Shown: positions 58,660-64,000 of the stretch, piece after piece | How the letters are laid out: each line of letters starts with the position of its first letter | How positions within the stretch are numbered: position 1 is the stretch's first letter | Assembly (NCBI GenBank): GCA_024529925.1 | Contig: JAFEUB010000786.1 | Coordinates: forward strand, 1-64,000 | Source: Ophthalmolycus amberensis | Lineage: Eukaryota > Chordata > Actinopteri > Perciformes > Zoarcidae | Length of the DNA: 64,000 nt | Direction: 5' to 3' | Translations under genes and position numbers: made by a program | Notes under the pieces: model-generated | What the model was told of the DNA's origin: nothing | The model's input: the letters and a program-made list of their open reading frames with translations, nothing else | Databases searched by the model: none

Positions 58660-60469
58660 TTGTAAAGCTGTGTTGGAGTGCTTTTTATTAAGAGGTGGTG
58701 TTTGAGCAAACGGAAAGAAATGTTTCTTGTTTGCAGCATCGAAACAAATGTGACCCCGTGACCTGACTTTAAGAAGCGGGGACTTCCTTCCCTTTTGTCT
58801 CTGTCTGAGTGACTGTGTGGTCTGAACAAGGGGCACTGAGTCATGATGCATTGCAGCCAACATCCTTGTTTAGATCCTTGGTTTTGAAAATTGAAATAGA
58901 TGTTTTTTCCCCGAGGTTGCATGATTTCCTGCTATTCTAAACCAAAACACTTAAGCAGTGAAAGAACGCATATTTCTCCAAAAACCTATTTTTTAATAAC
59001 CTGGTAGAAGAAGAAACCAAAACAGAAGAGATTAATTTATTTCAAGAGGATGTGACCTTCTGACCTTTGTGTTTCTGTCACGTAATCTTCCTTCAACCTC
59101 CCCGTTGAGGGCTTTAGCTGTAAAACGGTGGGTTTGTGTGAGGCAGACCCGTCCAGGGGACAATGTGGAACCTCAGGTGGGACACCTGTTTAAATTCCCT
59201 GTTCCCTGAAACTGTTCACTTTAGAGCAGTGAAGGCAGCGCCGCAGCCCCACAGGACAATTTACAGTGCTGCTGTCAACGAAAACAAAGAAGAGCCTGAT
59301 GAAGAGATCCAGGTCTGATAAACTCAGGGCTTCATCTGTCAGTCTGTCAGTCTGTCTATCTATGTATCTCTCTGTCTGTGTGTACGTCCGTCTCTCCACC
59401 CATCCTTCCTTCCGTCCATCCATCCATACATCTGTACATCAATACAGCATCCATCCATCTATCTATTATCCATCTATCCATCCATCCTTCCATCATGCCT
59501 TCATCATCCCTCCATCCGTCCTTCCATCCATCCATCCATCCATCAATACATCTATACATCTACAATATATTCATCTATCTATTTATCCATCTTTTATTCA
59601 TGCTCCAAAACCTGGTAACTCAGTAAATGGGCCACCAAAATGAAAAGTTGTTTGGTCACCGTGAGAATGGTATACTGGTCAAAATGTTAAGATGTTTTTT
59701 TACTTCGGCAGTCAACCCGGTAATGTTTCTCATATACAAATCTCTGTTTTGCTCTGCTTTTTGTTGTTGTAAGTGACTGCTACTGTATTGTACAAGAATG
59801 TCAGTTTTGTTTAGATGAACACTATGGTGTATTGCACTGAGCTTTTTAGATTTCCACTTCAACAGTATGTATTAGTAGGAAAGGTTAATACTCATACACA
59901 AAAAAATGGTATGCACATTTGTACAGTAAATGTATTTGTGTAGCAATGTACCGTAAACAGAGACGTCTCAGTGAGCTGACATATGCCACAAAATGACATC
60001 CATGCCAAAAAAAAGCTCCCTGAAGAATAAAACGATTAGCTTCTCATACGTATACCACCATGTATATAATGTAATTTACATGTCTGACAGATTCTGATCA
60101 TTTCGCATGTGATGGCTCAATGATGAGGAAATGCTAGAAGCAGCAAAGAGCGTGACAATTTTCAAAGACGCAGCTCATCTTTTGATCAGTAGGACACGTT
60201 CAGGTGCTCATCGTGCAAATTGTGGACAATTGTGCTCTTTTGCACGAGTGACAAACCTAAATCTGCTTGAATAAATGAGAAATTCAAAATCTGTCTTGAA
60301 GAACAAACTAAATGTTCAGAGCTTTGAACTATGCATGAAACTGTAAGTGAAAGTACACAAAAGTATCAGTGCAGAATCATATATGATATTGGATTGTAAA
60401 TATTGATGCATTTATGCACATATTATGTGCTTACAAAGGAGATGCTATTTTTTTTATTGTATTTATTTG

Positions 60470-60501
<32 letters not shown>

Positions 60502-62229
60502 TTATTTCTGGGTAGCTTGGGAATTTCAGGATCAATAAAGGGTTATATTAACCAACAATAATACAATTTATTTGTACTATTGAATTTTTTTGCGACTATT
60601 GAATCGCAAAGTAACTCATGTATTGCAGTAAAGTGAAGTAAAAAGCAATTTTTTTCCATCTAGAACTACAACTTAGTAAGCTAAGGTAACTTTCCACCTC
60701 TGACAGGCACCAAACGTGACCCCCGCAGCCGTCAACGACTTAACTTCCTGCTGCCAACGTATAAATCAAACAGGACGCTTTGTTTGTCGACCCTCGTGGA
60801 ACCGCACAAACCTTCACAGCCAGGCGCGCCTCGAGCCACTTTTACTGCAAACAAATCCGTTTTGTCACCGAGAGCTGAGCTGCTCGTGACACATTTGACC
60901 GGTTAAGCTACCGCCAAACAGCGGGGGACAATGCGGGAGGGAGGGGGAGGAAAACACAGACACAATGAGTTTCTAAGGTGACTAAAGCCAAACCTGGAGG
61001 GAGGCTGCAAACCAGACAGAGCCCCGCGGGAAAAAAAGAAGAAAAGAAAAAAACAATCATTAGTCATGTGGAGTGATGCTGTAATGGAGGTGCAAAGACC
61101 TCTGGGTAAATATCACTTACACAGTTAAGATTTTATTTTAGCATTTTTTCTTATTCAAGTGAGACGTTATATAAGGGACTATTGTACAATAATTTAAGCA
61201 ATACAATTATTTTTAAAGTACTAAAATGAGGACAACATGAGGCGTATATGACGATTAAGACAAATGGTGCACAAACAAATGCTACAAATGCCTATAAATC
61301 ATTAACAGCACAGAGACAGACAATAATTAAACAGCCTACCAGCCTAATTACCTGCTTATAACGACAAAGTCACGAGACAATTCGGAGAAGACCTATACCT
61401 TTAATAATAACTAATAACCTGCCACAACTTTATTATGTATTATGGCCCTTTGTTGTGACTAAACTGGCCGCTGAAGGGGCTCTCTGATGGGAGCACGTGT
61501 CTGCATGCTTGCGTGTCATTGAGAGCACGCACCTGTCGCACAGTTCCAGGCTTGAGCTCGTGGTGAGCGAGCGCATATGGACGTGGCAGGTGGCGAGAAC
61601 GTGCGCCGCTCGCGCCGTTCGGCCCACTTAGCGCCAGAGCAGAGCGGAGCTCGTCATTAAAACAGGCGTGGACTGTTCCCGCAAAACGAGTGTCGAAGAG
61701 CAGTCACGAGATTATCCGAAAATACTTATGAATGTCTTTCGTTTCTATGGTGTTGGTGTGTTTGTTGACAAAAAGCAATACTATACACTGCTGCTATGAT
61801 GTATTGCAACTTATTATAATTCTGTATATTTTGTCTATCATTATAATGTCTTTTTTTCTCCCTATTATTGAAGGAACTCTTAAACTATAATCATCATTAT
61901 TAATCTTCAGAACAACATTTTCTTCAGCCAAACGACAGAGACTAAGAGATGTGAGTCTGGCAGTTCAATGATACAGCGCGACTGGCACTGTCTTGTCCTT
62001 CTGGGTCATTCACTGATGACATGTTGCCGCCTTCACCTTTAAAACATTACCGCGTTGCTCTTTTTTATTGTATATATTTGTTTCCAGTAGAAACCAGGAC
62101 GCGGAGGGAATCCCAGTAAACAGGTCTACTTCATTAAAAAAAGAAAAGAAAAAAAAAAGTCTAACCTATAAGCACCAATAGCAGAGCAGATGACGGGACT
62201 TCCCGCTCCACCGTCCGCCCGGAGGAGAG
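58660..62229. other. Gene-poor region downstream of mcidas
   Basis: No protein gene recognised on either strand. It contains a complex tetranucleotide satellite at 59336-59592 (TCTG/ATCC types), a (TA)n tract at 60473-60496, and moderately GC-rich pieces at 60700-60960 and 61470-61640 with no ORF of note. In mammals CDC20B follows MCIDAS; nothing like a WD-repeat gene is visible here. Confidence 0.5.
59336..59592. repeat. Compound TCTG/ATCC tetranucleotide satellite
   Basis: TCTG and TCTA units pass into CCAT/CATC units over about 257 bp. The long plus and minus ORFs here are translations of the repeat. Confidence 0.9.
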
Positions 62230-62372
62230 TATTTAGGGAGCGGAGTCCGTCCGGGAGAGCAGACGACAGGTGCACCGGGCATGACTGGGACCTCAGACGG
62301 GCGGAGAGGGAAGGGGAACGGGGCTTTACTTAAGTGGAGATGAAACTTACAGGTGGACCAGCAAACGACTGG
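62215..62372 (+). other. Possible first exon of an unknown gene
   Basis: A GC-rich promoter-like stretch (62195-62260, with TATTTAG at 62231) is followed by a strong donor, CTGG|GTGAGT, at 62372/62373. The short frame from ATG 62340 reads MKLTGGPANDW and runs open to that donor; an earlier ATG at 62281 ends within the exon. No later exon could be found before 64000. It may be the start of a gene to the right. Confidence 0.35.
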
Positions 62373-64000
62373 GTGAGTAATTTATAAATTGTCGTAACAA
62401 AAAAGAAATAGCTTTATAGGTTGGTATTTATCATTATGAGCTGCTGCTGCTGCCAAGACAACCACTTTAATCTAAACACATGGCTGTGTCTCTTTGGTAC
62501 AAACAAGTGAGCTTATTCAACTGTTTACACTTTCATTCAAACAACACCTATTAATAGGCCACTCATTATGACATCAGTAAAAATAATTTTCAAATTAGAG
62601 GTCTTAGTTTAGCCGATAAGAAAGTCGTTTTTGGTGCGATATGAGCAGCACTTTGACTGAGGTCTTTTATTGTTTTTATATAACCATGACAATATGAGGA
62701 GAATGCTGAGAGATGTAGGGAAGAGAAGACACTGTAAGAGGTACAGCCGTATCAAAGGGTTAATTGTAGTGGCCTCCTTCTCCCAGTCTGGCTTCTGATG
62801 GTGGTGACAGTGTGGCAGTGTACTGCTGCTGTGCTATCTGATGGACAGCTGTCAGCTGCACTCCTCACTGCTGCTACCGACTGACCTCAGACACCCTGCC
62901 GCTTATCACTCACCTGAGAAATAAAGACTCAACAGTCGGATAAAGTTTGGAGGGGAATGAACGAGGAAAGCATTAAAGGGACAGTTCACCCCACATTCAG
63001 AAGTAAAACATGTTTCCCCCCTTAGCGCCAGTGTCATCAACATTGTCGGGTCACGATTTTCTGGAGAGACGTTGCTGTGGTGACTCACATCAAAACAATC
63101 TAGCTTGATACATAGTACGACTGGTAAGAAGAAAAATACCTAGTTTTCATGTTGGACGTTCAGCTCGACAGTCAAATCCATTCATTTGCATACAGGCCTG
63201 TAAACGATGGCTGGTTGGGAGGCAGTGTAATGTTAGCTGATGTTTGTTGTGTCAGCTCACTCTGCTCTGCTACCTAAACAGTTACATTTGACTCTACAGT
63301 TATTACTCATCCCCCCCCCCCCCCCCCCCCCCCCCCCCGGATGCTCAGACTCGTGCACTTTATGGTGCATCAGGAGATGCGAGCGACCAGGAAGTTCATT
63401 TTTGAAGTTGTCTAATTTAGGTAGCTGGTATTATTTTCACATGTTTGAGCTTCTGGTAGAGATTTTTTTAAATTTTTTTAAACAGCCTGACGTTCTTCGG
63501 CTCTCTCCTCTTGTGGGTGGCTGGTAGGCAGTGTCTTGTTAGCTGGTTGATTCTGCGTGCCAGCTTACCTGCTGCTGCCCTCCAACTGTCCATCTAAATC
63601 CACAAACCAGGACACTCCTCAGCCAACGTGTACTTCTACGTATTAAAAAATGAAAAATAAGCCAGGTTGTACACAGCCGACATCCTTCTGTTCTGCCGAG
63701 TGAAGCCGATGCAGAAGTGTCTCAATAAACTATACATTCTCTCTACTGACCAGCAGGGGGCGACTCCTCTGGTTTCAAAAATAAATCAGGATGTATAGAA
63801 GTCTATGAGAAAATGACTCGACTTCTCTTGTTAAACATTGTAAATATGAGTTTATGGTCTCAATCTCTAGTTGCAAGTGTTCTTCAATACAGCATGATGT
63901 TCATTGAGTAACTGATGGTCCATTTAGAGTCAACTGGGCTTGCTGTGATTGACAGGTCGCTACCACTACCTCTTTTTGGTGACCAGTCATCAGTCTTTTC
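62373..64000. other. Right-edge region with dispersed repeats
   Basis: No exon supported. A repeat beginning AAAGGGACAGTTCACCCCA starts at 62976. A 28-base poly(C) run is at 63311-63338. From about 63655 to the window end runs a common fish repeat with ACCAGCAGGGGGCGACTCC, TATAGAAGTCTATGAGAAAA and CAATACAGCATGATGTTCA. Confidence 0.55.
63311..63338. repeat. Poly(C)28 tract
   Basis: Twenty-eight consecutive C, which is G28 on the minus strand and so could form a G-quadruplex. Length may be inexact in assembly. Confidence 0.9.

Noticed and set aside
59266..59643. 125-codon plus ORF with PSIHPSI repeats
   Set aside because: Translation of the ATCC satellite.

Overview
The window is nuclear DNA of a spiny-rayed (percomorph-type) teleost fish. 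It carries intron-rich vertebrate genes with GT-AG splicing, fish-style hAT and LINE relics, long CA/GT/GA/TA microsatellites, and a kisspeptin receptor next to genes that sit on human 9q21. Nothing bacterial or viral was seen apart from old retroelement remains.

Layout. 1-13066: a tandem repeat array, not genic, built of two alternating subunits that form a ~4.4 kb higher-order repeat. It is cut off by the left edge and ends on the right in a 9-copy GC-rich palindromic minisatellite. 13067-19800: mostly transposon debris. The one gene signal is the first coding exon of psat1 (minus strand, 16406-16462), lying against a hAT relic. 19813-25360: a complete six-exon kisspeptin receptor (minus). 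25400-31370: mobile-element country, with a hAT flanked by a perfect 8-bp duplication, a solo LTR and microsatellites. 31371-33829: isca1 (minus, 4 exons, 129 aa). 35965-50113: tut7/zcchc6 (minus, 28 coding exons assembled in phase, 1302 aa) with an untranslated exon near 51.4 kb. 52292-54021: ccno, cyclin O (plus, 3 exons, 375 aa). About 55490-58343: mcidas, multicilin (plus). 58650-64000: no convincing protein gene, only a possible first exon at 62.3 kb, satellites and dispersed repeats.

How the genes relate. psat1, isca1 and tut7 all map to human 9q21, isca1 and tut7 as adjacent genes; here all three and the receptor lie on the minus strand. ccno-mcidas is the multiciliated-cell pair of human 5q11, kept head to tail: multicilin drives the multiciliogenesis programme and cyclin O supports centriole amplification. 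tut7 and ccno are divergent with <1 kb between their 5' ends, so the junction of the two blocks is a head-to-head promoter region.

The most unusual items are the alternating array with many CTCF-like motifs inside or beside psat1, the psat1 start codon at the edge of a hAT relic, an in-frame alternative acceptor in the receptor that would add 38 residues to extracellular loop 3, transposons and a GU repeat placed against tut7 splice donors, and an unresolved reading-frame break in the first exon of mcidas.
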